Part shown: piece by piece, positions 28,119-36,616 of the stretch | How the letters are laid out: each line of letters starts with the position of its first letter | Numbering within the stretch: the first letter of the stretch is position 1 | Source: Bog-756 sp963812525 | GTDB lineage: Bacteria; Actinomycetota; Acidimicrobiia; Acidimicrobiales; RAAP-2 | Assembly: GCA_963812525.1 (NCBI GenBank) | Contig: CAWEVL010000004.1 | Location: 496,001 to 560,000, forward strand | Direction: 5' to 3' | DNA: 64,000 nucleotides | Made by a program: the position numbers and the translations under genes | Notes under the pieces: generated by a model | What the model saw: the letters and a program-made list of their open reading frames with translations, nothing else | Told to the model about the DNA's origin: nothing | The model's database searches: none

Positions 28119-29242
28119 CAGGCCCCGAGCACCGTCACGCAGGCGTTGGCGCCCCGTCCGATCACGTGGGCCAGACCCACCCGGGCCCCGTCGACCTGCC
28201 GGTCTCCGGCGTCGCCCCGCAGCTGTCTGACCAGCTCGACCACCTGGCCCAGGGCCGAGGCGCCCAGGGGTTCGCCCTTGGACAGCAGCCCGCCGGAGGG
28301 GTTGACGGGCAGGCGCCCCCCGACGTCGGCGTCACCCCGGGCCAGCACGGCGGCCTGGTCACCCGGCGCGCACAGCCCCAGCTCGGCCCAGGCCAGCAGC
28401 TCGCGGGCGGCGTCGGTGTCCTGGCACTCGACCACGTCGACGTCGTCGGGGCCCAGGCCGGCCTGGGCGTAGGCGTCCTGGGCGGCCAGGGTGGTGGGAG
28501 GGGTGATGGCGTCGTCGTCGATCCCGCTGAGCGGGGAGTCCTCGCCGAGCACGCTGCCGGGCAGGTGTGACCGGAGCGAGATGCCGGCCAGGCGCACCCC
28601 GTTCGCCGATCGCTCGAGGACGACGGCGGCCGCTCCTTCGTTGGGTGAGCACAGCATGAACAGGGTGAGCGGCGGGCAGATCATCCGGGAGGCCAGGACC
28701 TCCTCGGCGCTCACCGCCTTGGTGAACATGGCATCGGGGTTGGCCACGCCGTGCCGTCGGTTCTTGACCACCACCTGGGCCAGATGGTGCTCGGTGAGTC
28801 CGGTGTCGGCCAGCAGCCGCTGGGCCCGGAGGGCGAAGAAGGCCGGGGCCGGGCTGAGGCCGGCCGCTTCCTGCCACGGGGCGAAGAACGAGGACCGGAT
28901 GATCCCCTTGGGCATCTTCTCGATCCCGAAGACCAACACCCGGTCGTACTGGCCCGAGGCGACCGAGGCCGCCCCCAGCTGGAGGGCGGCGCCCCCCGAT
29001 GCGCAGCCGGCCTCCACGTCGTAGATGGGGATGCCGGTACCGGCCAGGGAGGCGAGGACCCGGTGCCCGGCGGCCACGCCGCCGTAGGCCGTCCCGCAGA
29101 ACGCCGCCTGCACGTCGGCGACGCCGATCCCGGACTCAGCCAGCGCCGCCCGGACCGCCGTCACCCCCATGGCCGTCCCGGTCAGGTCGCCGAAGCGGCC
29201 GAACGGGTGGAGGCCCACCCCGGTGATCCGCACCTCGCTCAC
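28118..29242 (-). CDS. Thiolase-fold protein (SCP-x/lipid-transfer type) without the usual catalytic His
   Basis: The product is 374 aa. The acyl-accepting Cys region is VEAGCASGGAALQLG, and the substrate loop NPSGGLLSKG is kept. The normally HPLGATG box reads GEPLGASALGQ, so the usual His is Glu. The C-terminal Cys motif reads ANACVTVL. Together with the overlapping DUF35 gene this resembles SCP-x/Ltp-like thiolases and the Ltp2-type retro-aldolases of steroid side-chain degradation, where DUF35 partners are required. A thiolytic or aldol cleavage in lipid catabolism is the best inference. GTG 29242 overlaps the DUF35 stop. Confidence 0.85.
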   Translation of the reverse strand: MSEVRITGVGLHPFGRFGDLTGTAMGVTAVRAALAESGIGVADVQAAFCGTAYGGVAAGHRVLASLAGTGIPIYDVEAGCASGGAALQLGAASVASGQYDRVLVFGIEKMPKGIIRSSFFAPWQEAAGLSPAPAFFALRAQRLLADTGLTEHHLAQVVVKNRRHGVANPDAMFTKAVSAEEVLASRMICPPLTLFMLCSPNEGAAAVVLERSANGVRLAGISLRSHLPGSVLGEDSPLSGIDDDAITPPTTLAAQDAYAQAGLGPDDVDVVECQDTDAARELLAWAELGLCAPGDQAAVLARGDADVGGRLPVNPSGGLLSKGEPLGASALGQVVELVRQLRGDAGDRQVDGARVGLAHVIGRGANACVTVLGA

Positions 29243-29658
29243 CGGCGGAACACCCAGGTGATCGAGGGCTCCCCGTCGGGCCCGGGCACTTCCTCGCCGT
29301 CGAGGTGCACGGGAACCCCCGGGGCCAGACCCTCGCCTTCGAGCCGGGACACCACCCGGAGCATCGGGTCCCCGTCGAGCTCGACGATGCCCAGCCCGTA
29401 GGGGACCGGCCCCGCGTACCCGGGTGGCGCGACGGTCACCGTGGTATGGAGCCACACCGTCCCGCGGCGGGGGAGGTCGACCGGCTGGATGTCGTCGGCC
29501 CCGGTGAACGGGCAGACCGGGCGGGGTGGGAAGTGCCGGAGCCCGCTGCCCGGCGACCAGCCACCGAGCAGGGTGACCCCGTCGTCGTCGACCCGCAGGA
29601 CGGCCGGGTCGATGGGTCGAGGCGCCACGTCAGGACTATGGCACATGTCATCGGGCAC
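29239..29658 (-). CDS. DUF35 OB-fold protein, thiolase partner
   Basis: A protein of about 139 aa (GTG 29658; ATG 29646 is an alternative). It has the DUF35 layout: an N-terminal ribbon-like stretch around RHFPPRPVCPFTG, then the OB fold GTVWLHTTVTVAPPGYAG, PYGLGIVELDGDPMLRVVSR and PVHLDGEEV. The four zinc-ribbon cysteines are reduced to one, so the rubredoxin-like part probably no longer binds zinc. DUF35 proteins pair with thiolase-fold enzymes and channel acyl-CoA substrates. The four-base overlap with the thiolase gene supports a complex. Confidence 0.83.
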   Translation of the reverse strand: MPDDMCHSPDVAPRPIDPAVLRVDDDGVTLLGGWSPGSGLRHFPPRPVCPFTGADDIQPVDLPRRGTVWLHTTVTVAPPGYAGPVPYGLGIVELDGDPMLRVVSRLEGEGLAPGVPVHLDGEEVPGPDGEPSITWVFRR

Positions 29659-29667
29659 CGCCGGGGC

Positions 29668-30285
29668 TCAGCCCCAGTCGGGGCGCAGCCCCCCGCGGTC
29701 GGGATCGGGGCGGAACACGGGCATGGAGCCGAGCGCCACCACCCGGTCGGCGTCGGTTCCGAGCGCGTCCCGCCAGCCCCGTCCCTCCGTCATCAGCACG
29801 CCCACCGCCACCGGCTCGGCGCCGGCCCGCCGCACCAGGGCGAGGGCCGCGGCCGTCGACGCCCCGGTGGAGATGACGTCGTCGACCACCGCCACCCGCC
29901 GGCCTCGCACCGCCCCGACCCGGGCCGGGTCCATCCGCAGGGTCTGCTGGCCGTCGGTGGTGATCGACCGCACCGGCTGGGCCAGGGACTCGCCCAGGTG
30001 GATCTTGGGGGTCTTGTGCAGGATCACGTAGTCGTCGAGCCCCAGGGCGCGACTGACCTCGATGGCCAGCGGGATGCCCATGGTGGCCACCGACACCACC
30101 AGTTCGGGCCGGAAGGGGGCCAGCAGCGCGGCGAGCTCCCGTCCGGCGGTCTCGGCGAAGGCCACGCCGAGGTCGACGCAGATGAGCAGGGCGATGGTGC
30201 AGTCCTCCGATACCGGCACCAGGGGGAGGTCGACCGACTGGGAGCCCACGGTGGTGCCATAGGTCTGCGACGTGTCCATGACCAT
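29668..30285 (-). CDS. Phosphoribosyltransferase-family protein (adenine/xanthine type)
   Basis: The product is 205 aa from ATG 30285 (GGGGGAGCG upstream). The PRPP-binding loop VAVVDDVISTGAS near residue 131 is a clear type I PRTase signature, and the flexible-loop region HKTPKIHLGE and VSVATMGIPLAIEVSRALG match purine PRTases. It transfers ribose-5-phosphate from PRPP to a purine base or acts as a PRPP-sensing regulator. It sits next to catabolic genes, not the purine operon at 57-63 kb. The base specificity is not determinable. Confidence 0.86.
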   Translation of the reverse strand: MVMDTSQTYGTTVGSQSVDLPLVPVSEDCTIALLICVDLGVAFAETAGRELAALLAPFRPELVVSVATMGIPLAIEVSRALGLDDYVILHKTPKIHLGESLAQPVRSITTDGQQTLRMDPARVGAVRGRRVAVVDDVISTGASTAAALALVRRAGAEPVAVGVLMTEGRGWRDALGTDADRVVALGSMPVFRPDPDRGGLRPDWG

Positions 30286-30403
30286 GACTCTCGCTCCCCC
30301 TCCCCTCGGGCGCAACCGGCCGTGGCTTCCACCCCTGGCCTCCGCCGGGCCGGCCCGAGTCGGAGCGGGGACCTGGGATCGGAGCGATGGCCACACCGCG
30401 CCG

Positions 30404-30601
30404 TTCACGGTGGCCATCGGGGCCCTGGCCGAAGGGTGCTCGCTCCGTCAGCGTCTCGACCCGGAGATGCTGGGCATCCTGCGCCCGACCGGGCCCGACG
30501 GTGAGGACCAGGAGGGGACGGTCTTCGCCATCGGCCTCGAGGCGCTCCCGCGCCAGTTCTTCGAGCCCGATCCCGAGTGGAGGCCGACGCCGCCCGGGTG
30601 A
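30404..30601 (+). pseudogene. Remnant of a TetR-family regulator (C-terminal fragment)
   Basis: The frame reads FTVAIGALAEGCSLRQRLDP, then ILRPTGPDGEDQEGTVFAIG, closely matching the last 65 residues of the intact TetR gene at 39757-40536 (LTVSVGALAEGCALRNRVDS and MLPTGPDGELQEWTLFGLG). No helix-turn-helix coding region precedes it, only about 110 bases of unrelated sequence after the phosphoribosyltransferase start. It is best read as a truncated paralogue. Confidence 0.68.
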
Positions 30602-30627
30602 CGCGGGCCACGGCCTACCGTGGGGGC

Positions 30628-31086
30628 GTGGCCGCCGCCGTGTTCACCCACCGAGGGGAGTACGTCTTCGGGCTGACTCCCGAGCAGCTCTGGGCGCGGC
30701 TGGAGGAGGTCGACCAGTTCGAGGGATGGTGGCCGTGGCTCACCGAGTTCCGACTCGACGGGGACGGGCTGGCGGAGGGCTCGGTGCTCCGGGGTGTGGT
30801 CACGCCGCCCCTCCCGTACCGCATGCGGTTGGCCGTCGCCCTCGGCCGGTGCGACCGCCCCCACGCCATCGACGCCACCATCGGAGGGGACCTCACCGGC
30901 CGGGCCCGGCTCCGGATCCGTGGCGACGGTGCCGGGTCCCTGGTCGAGATGGCCTGGACCATCGAGGTCCACCAGCCGGTCATGCGGGTGGCGGCCCGGC
31001 TCGGCCGACCGGTCCTGCAGTGGGGCCACGACCGGGTGGTGGAGGTGACGGTGGCCGGCTTCCGTCGGCGCCTCCAGCGTCTCTGA
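30628..31086 (+). CDS. SRPBCC-fold protein
   Basis: The product is 152 aa from GTG 30628 (ggggg just upstream; an ATG at 30577 would run over the TetR remnant). The helix-grip pattern is FTHRGEYVFGLTPEQLWARL, FEGWWPWLTEFRLDGDGLAE, then LVEMAWTIEVHQPVMRV and a C-terminal helix GHDRVVEVTVAGFRRRL. A polyketide-cyclase/START-like ligand-binding role is likely. It converges on the membrane protein gene. Confidence 0.8.
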   Translation: MAAAVFTHRGEYVFGLTPEQLWARLEEVDQFEGWWPWLTEFRLDGDGLAEGSVLRGVVTPPLPYRMRLAVALGRCDRPHAIDATIGGDLTGRARLRIRGDGAGSLVEMAWTIEVHQPVMRVAARLGRPVLQWGHDRVVEVTVAGFRRRLQRL

Positions 31087-31096
31087 CGGATCCGGC

Positions 31097-31855
31097 CTAG
31101 TCCAGACGGGCCACGGCCAGCGCCGCCGCGGTGAGCACGACCGCCCACGACATGGCCCGCAGCGCCCGCTCCAGGGGGGCCAACAGGAAGGCCCGGGTCA
31201 CGTCCACCGTGGTGCCGTCCGAGCGGGTGACGGTCCCGGTGACCTCCTCGGTCCGCCGGCGCAACATCCGGGCCGGGGTGCTGAGGGTCCGTTGCGCCGC
31301 CGAGAGGGCGAACGCCCCCAGGGCGGCGAGGGCCGGGGCCAGCGCCAGGTCCCCGGTCTGGGCCACGTAGGCCGTGAGCACCGGGAACGCCCCCCAGCTG
31401 GCGGCGAAGCCGATGTCGTTGTGGATGGCCCCTCCGAACAGCTCGGCGTTGTAGGCGATGACCAGCACCGGCCCGAGCACCAGGAAGGGGACCAGCGCCC
31501 ATCCCACCTCCACCGCCCCGGCGATACCGAGTCCCACCGCCCCGAGGAGACCCACGGTGGCCACGGTGGTCAGCACCGGCCCGGGGATCTGGGTCCGTAG
31601 GGGACGGCCGTGCAGCTCGTCGAGGGCGTGGGCGGCCAGGCCGACGGCACAGAAGAAGGCCAACAGCGTGGCGATCAGGCGGGTGGCGTTGACCACCGGC
31701 GCCAGGCAGGCGCCGACGACCACGTAGGAGAGGTGCCACGCCGTGTACGGCGGGTGGAGGAGCGTCCACCAGTCACGCCAGCCACCCGGACGTGCCGCGT
31801 AGTAGGCGGCGCGGGTCTCGGGCGGCCGGTGGTCCGGGCCGGGAGGCCTACCCAC
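31097..31855 (-). CDS. Polytopic membrane protein, UbiA-like, unassigned
   Basis: A 252-aa protein with six to seven hydrophobic segments. LHPPYTAWHLSYVVVGACL opens it like UbiA-type prenyltransferases, AAHALDELHGRPLRT carries aspartate/glutamate at a loop where UbiA proteins hold their Mg-diphosphate site, and VIAYNAELFGGAIHND marks the second polar loop. The canonical NDxxDxxxD box is absent, so activity is doubtful. GTG 31855 overlaps the methyltransferase stop by eight bases. With the methyltransferase and the geranylgeranyl-reductase-like gene it suggests isoprenoid or quinone modification. Confidence 0.65.
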   Translation of the reverse strand: MGRPPGPDHRPPETRAAYYAARPGGWRDWWTLLHPPYTAWHLSYVVVGACLAPVVNATRLIATLLAFFCAVGLAAHALDELHGRPLRTQIPGPVLTTVATVGLLGAVGLGIAGAVEVGWALVPFLVLGPVLVIAYNAELFGGAIHNDIGFAASWGAFPVLTAYVAQTGDLALAPALAALGAFALSAAQRTLSTPARMLRRRTEEVTGTVTRSDGTTVDVTRAFLLAPLERALRAMSWAVVLTAAALAVARLD

Positions 31856-32582
31856 CGGCGCGCCGTCCCCACATGACCAGGCCGCCGCCCAGGCTCATCC
31901 GGCGGACCCCCACGTCGACGAAGCCGGCCCGACGCCATGCCTCGACCGTCCAGTCCAGTGGGTAGCGCCGGTAGTGGGCCGAGATGTTGGGGCCGAGGAA
32001 CCGGCCCACGTCGAACCACGCCCGCCCCCCGGTGAGCAAGCCGCCGACGGGGAGGAGCAGGCGGGTGTAGCCCCACCACCAGAAGCGCCAGAACCGGCTC
32101 CGGGGGAGGAGGAACTCCATGTTGGCGACGGCCCCACCCGGCTTCACCACCCGGGCCAGCTCGTCCAGGGTGGCCTGGGGGTCGTCGACGTAGCGCAGCA
32201 GATAGGTGAAGGTCAGGGCGTCGAAGGTGGCGTCGGCGAACGGCATCTGCTCGGCCCGGCCGTTGACCAGCTGGACCCGGCGACCGAGCGAGCGCTCGCC
32301 CACACTTCGCTGGCCCCGGCGGAGCATGTCGAGGGTGAGGTCGATGCCCACCACCCGGGCGGCCCCCCGGTCGGCCAGCTGCAGGGCGACGCCGGCCGGA
32401 CCCGAGGCCACGTCGACCACCAGACCGGGTCGGTCGGGGGCGATGTGGTCGACCATGGCCCGCCGCCATCGCCCGTTCTGACCCATGGACAGCACCTCGG
32501 CCAGTCGGTCGTACCGCTCGGGTAGGGGGGAGAAGAGCGTCCGGGCGAACCGGTTGGGGTCCCTCGGCCTCGCGTTCTCCAT
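31848..32582 (-). CDS. MenG/UbiE-type SAM-dependent methyltransferase
   Basis: The product is 244 aa, the UbiE/MenG length, starting at ATG 32582 with GAGGAGG upstream. Motif I reads VVDVASGPAGVALQLADRG, followed by VVGIDLTLDMLRRG, PFADATFDALTFTYLLRYV (motif II) and VVKPGGAVANMEFLLP. The FSPLPERYDRLAEVLSMGQN start and YRRYPLDW are typical of quinone-ring methyltransferases. It could be demethylmenaquinone methyltransferase or a relative; no other men genes are visible, so menG is not assigned. Confidence 0.85.
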   Translation of the reverse strand: MENARPRDPNRFARTLFSPLPERYDRLAEVLSMGQNGRWRRAMVDHIAPDRPGLVVDVASGPAGVALQLADRGAARVVGIDLTLDMLRRGQRSVGERSLGRRVQLVNGRAEQMPFADATFDALTFTYLLRYVDDPQATLDELARVVKPGGAVANMEFLLPRSRFWRFWWWGYTRLLLPVGGLLTGGRAWFDVGRFLGPNISAHYRRYPLDWTVEAWRRAGFVDVGVRRMSLGGGLVMWGRRAGG

Positions 32583-32638
32583 CGTGCCTCCTCGGGTGCG
32601 AAGATCTCACCGTAGGCGGTGGAGACGAGGGGAGTCGT

Positions 32639-33907
32639 GTGGACCCGAGGCGGTACGACGTGCTCGTGGTGGGAGCCGGCCCCGCCGGCAGCATCGCCGC
32701 CCTGGTCCTGGCCCGCGCCGGGGCCCGTGTGGCGCTGTTGGACAAGGCCCGGTTCCCGAGGGACAAGGCCTGCGGTGACTTCATCGGGCCCCGGGGCCTG
32801 CAGGTCCTGGCCGACCTGGGGGTCCCCGAGCCCCCCGGCTTCGACGTGGGCGACATGATGGTGGTCGGACCGACCGGCCGGAGGGTCCTCCTCCCCTGCT
32901 TCGACGGCACCACCTATCCCGGCCGGGCCCGGGCCGTGACCCGGACGGTGTTCGACGACGCCCTCCGGGCCGCCGCCCTCGAGGCCGGGGCCGTCCCGGT
33001 GGAGGGTCGGGCCGGCGACCCGATCGGCTCCGGTGCCGGCATCGAGGGATTCGAGGTGGCCGACGGGCACCCCATCCGGGCCGACTTCGTCATCGGGGCG
33101 GACGGGGCCACCAGCCACGTGGCCCACCGCGTCGGACTGGTCGAGGACGCCCGGGTGCTGTGGGGGTTCGCCGTGCGGTGCTACCTCGACCAGGCCGTCG
33201 AGCTGCCGGCCATCACGCTGTGGGAGCCGACCCGGTGGCGGGCCTTTCCCGGCTACGGCTGGATCTTCCCGGGCCCGGACGGCGTGGCCAACGTGGGGGT
33301 GGGGGTCGGCACGCTGGCCGACCGGCAGGCGGGGTCGGCGGCGGTACGGGTCCTGCCCGCCTACCTCCGGCACCTGGCCGGGCTGGGGCTGCTGGACCGG
33401 GTGCCCACGGGCCGGGGACCGCGTCGCCTGGGGGGCTGGCTCAAGATGGGGATGGTGGGGACGGTTCCGGCGACGGGCCGGGTGCTCCTGGCCGGCGACG
33501 CCGCCGGTCTGGTCAACCCGCTCCAGGGGGAGGGCATCGCCCAGGCCATGACCAGCGGCCGGGCCGCCGCCGAGTCCGTGCTCGGTTCGCCCGGACACGC
33601 CGCCGAGGCGTACCGCCACCGCCTGGCCCGGACCCACCTGCCCTATCAGCGCATCACCGCCGCCGGCCACGCCGCTCTGGTGGGACGGCCGCGGGCGGTG
33701 GCCGCGGTGGGGCGGCTGCTGACCGCCCCGGTGGTGGGTCCGGCGCTGGCCGGCGGATGGGGCATCTTCTGGAACGAGCTGCTGGAGGGGGCGCTCCCGG
33801 GGCGGGCGAGGACGGTGGCCGAGGCATCGACGCGGCTCGGGGGCATGGTGACCGGCCGGACCGGGGTCGCCCGCTGGTTCGACGGCGCCTACGGGCACCG
33901 GGGGTGA
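32639..33907 (+). CDS. Geranylgeranyl-reductase-family FAD-dependent oxidoreductase
   Basis: The product is 422 aa. The FAD-binding start is DVLVVGAGPAGSIAALVLAR, with the family's FPRDKACGDFIGPRGL (Cys loop), FVIGADGATSHVAH, and GRVLLAGDAAGLVNPLQGEGI. These enzymes saturate isoprenoid double bonds; mycobacterial MenJ does this to menaquinone. It is divergent from the MenG-type gene, and together the three genes suggest a menaquinone tail/head tailoring set. GTG 32639 has ggggag just upstream. Confidence 0.9.
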   Translation: MDPRRYDVLVVGAGPAGSIAALVLARAGARVALLDKARFPRDKACGDFIGPRGLQVLADLGVPEPPGFDVGDMMVVGPTGRRVLLPCFDGTTYPGRARAVTRTVFDDALRAAALEAGAVPVEGRAGDPIGSGAGIEGFEVADGHPIRADFVIGADGATSHVAHRVGLVEDARVLWGFAVRCYLDQAVELPAITLWEPTRWRAFPGYGWIFPGPDGVANVGVGVGTLADRQAGSAAVRVLPAYLRHLAGLGLLDRVPTGRGPRRLGGWLKMGMVGTVPATGRVLLAGDAAGLVNPLQGEGIAQAMTSGRAAAESVLGSPGHAAEAYRHRLARTHLPYQRITAAGHAALVGRPRAVAAVGRLLTAPVVGPALAGGWGIFWNELLEGALPGRARTVAEASTRLGGMVTGRTGVARWFDGAYGHRG

Positions 33908-33914
33908 GCGGGGC

Positions 33915-34679
33915 TCAGCCGGTGGTCAGGTGTCGGCTGACGAGGGCGATGCCGTCGCCCCACGAGGTCAGTTGGTCGGCCGGCAGGTAGGCCGTGCCGT
34001 GGGCGTCGTGGTCGACCATGGGCGAGGCCAGGTACCGCTCGTGGCCCGTCGGGTCGATGAAGTAGAGGGCGTCGGTGTGCTGGACGTCGGCCGTGGGGGT
34101 GGGCGCGTCGACGGCGATGCTGTAGGCGTGCCAGACCGACTGGAGCTCGCCGACCGGGCCGGTGAGGAAGTGCCACGAGGGGACCGAGCCCAGCTGGTGC
34201 CGCTCGCTGTAGGCGGCCATGTCGGCCACGCCGGTCACGTAGGGGTTGACGTTGACCGACAGGAACACCACGTTCGAGGCGGTACGGCCGAGATCGTGGA
34301 AGGCGTCCACCGTCTCCTGGCTGACGATGGGGCACACGTCGGTGCAGTGGGGGTCGGTGAAGCCGAGTACCACCACGTGACCCTTGAAGCTCGACAACGA
34401 GACGGTCTGGCCGTGTTGGTCGGTGAGGCGGAAGTCCGGCGCCGGCCGGTCGGGGACGGGGGACAGGGCCATGAGGTTGGCCTGCGAGGTGGACACGGTG
34501 GCCGGGATGCCCGAGGGCCGGATCAGGTCGACGGCCTGGCTGTTGGTCTGCGTCCGGAGGGCCAGCCCGCCGATGACGGCAGCGGTCATGACCACCGCGG
34601 CGAGCAGGGCCAGGAGCACCCGGTCCCGGGGACTGACCCGGCGGGCCTTGACCGCTGGCTCGGGCCGTTCCGCACTCAC
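33915..34679 (-). CDS. SCO1/SenC-type thioredoxin-fold copper chaperone
   Basis: The product is 254 aa with an N-terminal membrane anchor (LLALLAAVVMTAAVIGGLAL). The metal/redox site is DPHCTDVCPIVS (CxxxCP), and the distal His is in DVQHTDALYFIDP. SCO proteins insert copper into the CuA site of cytochrome oxidase or act as thiol oxidoreductases outside the membrane. No oxidase genes are in the window. GTG 34679 is taken as start; a short inverted repeat lies directly in front. Confidence 0.9.
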   Translation of the reverse strand: MSAERPEPAVKARRVSPRDRVLLALLAAVVMTAAVIGGLALRTQTNSQAVDLIRPSGIPATVSTSQANLMALSPVPDRPAPDFRLTDQHGQTVSLSSFKGHVVVLGFTDPHCTDVCPIVSQETVDAFHDLGRTASNVVFLSVNVNPYVTGVADMAAYSERHQLGSVPSWHFLTGPVGELQSVWHAYSIAVDAPTPTADVQHTDALYFIDPTGHERYLASPMVDHDAHGTAYLPADQLTSWGDGIALVSRHLTTG

Positions 34680-34683
34680 CGGT

Positions 34684-34695
34684 TAGGTCTACCTA
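34684..34695 (-). promoter_or_regulatory. Inverted repeat TAGGT-CT-ACCTA in front of the SCO1-like gene
   Basis: A perfect 5-bp-arm repeat with a 2-base spacer lies 4-16 bases before the start codon. It could be a -10 region of a leaderless transcript or a metal-regulator site; halves resemble IdeR/DtxR boxes but the spacing is too short. Kept as a candidate only. Confidence 0.3.
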
Positions 34696-34812
34696 CGGCG
34701 GGCGCGGGCGTCAATACCGCCCCCGGGGTGGGCCGCCGGGAGTTCGCCGTCCGGTCGGGGCGTCCCGGCCCCTACGGTCGGGGACGCGGGTACCGATGAA
34801 GGAGCGTGGCCG

Positions 34813-35829
34813 ATGCAGCGAAGGATTCTCGGCGGGACCGGCATCTCGGTCAGCGAGTTCGCCCTCGGGACCATGATGCTCGGGGTCATGGGCAACGCCG
34901 ACCATGACGACTCGATCCGCATCATCCACCGGGCCCTCGATGCCGGGGTCAACTTCGTCGACACCGCCGACGTCTACTCGGTGGGGGAGTCCGAGGAGAT
35001 CGTGGGCCAGGCCCTCAAGGGTCGCCGGGACGAGGTCGTGCTGGCCACCAAGTTCGGCCTCCCGGTCGGGGGCGAAGCCAACCAGGCGGGAGGGTCGCCC
35101 CGGTGGATCGCCCGCGCCGTGGAGCACAGCCTGCGACGGTTGGCCACCGACCACATCGACCTCTACCAGATGCACCGACCGGATCGGAACACCGATCTCG
35201 ACGAGACCCTGGCCGCCCTCTCGGACCTCGTCCACGCCGGCAAGGTCCGGGCGATCGGCTGCTCCACCTTCCCGGCCGAGTTGATCGTCGAGTCCCACTG
35301 GGTGGCCGAACGGGGTGGGCACCACCGGTTCCGCACCGAGCAGCCCCGGTACTCCATGCTCACCCGGACGGTCGAGCGGGACGTCCTGCCCACCGCCCAG
35401 CGGTACGGCATGGGCGTACTCACCTACGGGCCCCTGAGCAGTGGCTGGCTGTCCGGTCGTGCGGATCCGACCACCGGGCACCGCGCCCAGGGTCGTGGGG
35501 CCCGGGGATTCGATCTGACCGTGCCGGCGAACCAGACGCGCCGGGAAGCCGTGGTGCAGCTCCAGGCACTGGCGGTGGAAGCCGGCCTACCGCTCACCCA
35601 CCTGGCCACCGCCTTCGTCCGGAGCCACCCGGCGGTCACCTCGGTGATCATCGGGCCACGCACCTCCGAGCAGCTCGAGGACCTGTTGGCCGGGGCCGAC
35701 GTGGTGTTGAGTGAGGACATCCTCGACCGGATCGACGCCATCGTCCCGTCGGGCACGGAGCTCAACCCGGCCGACAACTACCTGGCCGACCACCCCGCCA
35801 TCGGGGATCGGCGCCTGCGTCGGCGCTGA
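34813..35829 (+). CDS. Aldo/keto reductase (AKR superfamily)
   Basis: The product is 338 aa from ATG 34813. The AKR catalytic tetrad is visible as NFVDTADVYSVG (Asp, Tyr), VVLATKFG (Lys) and DLYQMHRPD (His). The C-terminal SVIIGPRTSEQLEDLLAGAD is the family's NADPH-binding segment. It reduces aldehydes or ketones. The gene is divergent from the SCO1-like gene and convergent with phoU, and its partner pathway is not apparent. Confidence 0.93.
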   Translation: MQRRILGGTGISVSEFALGTMMLGVMGNADHDDSIRIIHRALDAGVNFVDTADVYSVGESEEIVGQALKGRRDEVVLATKFGLPVGGEANQAGGSPRWIARAVEHSLRRLATDHIDLYQMHRPDRNTDLDETLAALSDLVHAGKVRAIGCSTFPAELIVESHWVAERGGHHRFRTEQPRYSMLTRTVERDVLPTAQRYGMGVLTYGPLSSGWLSGRADPTTGHRAQGRGARGFDLTVPANQTRREAVVQLQALAVEAGLPLTHLATAFVRSHPAVTSVIIGPRTSEQLEDLLAGADVVLSEDILDRIDAIVPSGTELNPADNYLADHPAIGDRRLRRR

Positions 35830-35931
35830 CGGCTCGCCCGGGCTCGGGGCCCGACCCACCCGTCAGCGACTGACCGCCATCGGACGACGGGGGACGTGGC
35901 GTCGACCCGGGATGGCCCGAGTGCCGGTCGA

Positions 35932-36555
35932 TCAGGGGCGGGATTCGGCCAGCAGCTCGATGCGGCGAGCGAGATTGACGGCATGGTCGCCCAGCCGCTC
36001 GTAGAAGCGGGCCAGCAGCGTGACCTGAGCGGCAATGGTGATCGACATCTCCTCGGCTGCCACTTCCCGGGTCAGACTCTCGTGGAGGGTGTCCATCTCC
36101 TCGTCCGCCTTGTCCAGGCGATCACCGATGCGGCCCCGCTCACCGAAGGCGTCGGCGGCCTCCTGCCACATTTCATTGGCGACCTCGGTCATGAGCTGGA
36201 CGATCCCCCGGCTCCGAGGGCTCATGGAGGTACCGAGATGCTCCACGGCCCGCTGGGCCACGTGCTCGGCCAGGTCACCGCTTCGCTCCAGCTCGGGGAT
36301 GATCAGGAGCAGGCCCACCAGGTAGCGCAGCTCGTCACCCTGCACGGGCTGCTCCTGCAACTGGTCCCAGATCATGAGCTCCACGTCGGCGGTCAGGTCA
36401 TCGACCGCCTGATCCCCATCGATGACCTCCTGCCCGAGCAACGCGTCACCGTTCAGGAGGGCGTAGGTGGCCTTGGACAGTGCTTCGGAGACCAGGGCGA
36501 AGAGCTGGATGACCTTGTGATCGATGGCGTCGAGACCGGGAGTGGGCGGAGACAT
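35932..36555 (-). CDS. phoU: PhoU-family phosphate-signalling regulator
   Basis: The product is 207 aa, the usual two three-helix-bundle PhoU size. VIQLFALVSEALSKATYALL, DGDQAVDDLTADVE, IIPELERSGDLAEHVA and YERLGDHAVNLARRIE carry the E/DxxxD and ERIGDH-like metal motifs. PhoU links Pst-type phosphate uptake to PhoR signalling; here it is divergent from a PHS-type transporter across a PHO-box-like array. ATG 36555 is preferred over TTG 36564. Confidence 0.9.
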   Translation of the reverse strand: MSPPTPGLDAIDHKVIQLFALVSEALSKATYALLNGDALLGQEVIDGDQAVDDLTADVELMIWDQLQEQPVQGDELRYLVGLLLIIPELERSGDLAEHVAQRAVEHLGTSMSPRSRGIVQLMTEVANEMWQEAADAFGERGRIGDRLDKADEEMDTLHESLTREVAAEEMSITIAAQVTLLARFYERLGDHAVNLARRIELLAESRP

Positions 36556-36616
36556 GTCACGCAAAGATTACCCACGACATGGGATTTTCAACGGAATTGC
36601 CCGGACGGGGGCATTT

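Noticed and set aside
34684..34695. IdeR/DtxR iron box before the SCO1-like gene
   Set aside because: The half-sites resemble TTAGGT but the 2-base spacer is too short for the 19-bp iron box; kept only as an unassigned inverted repeat.
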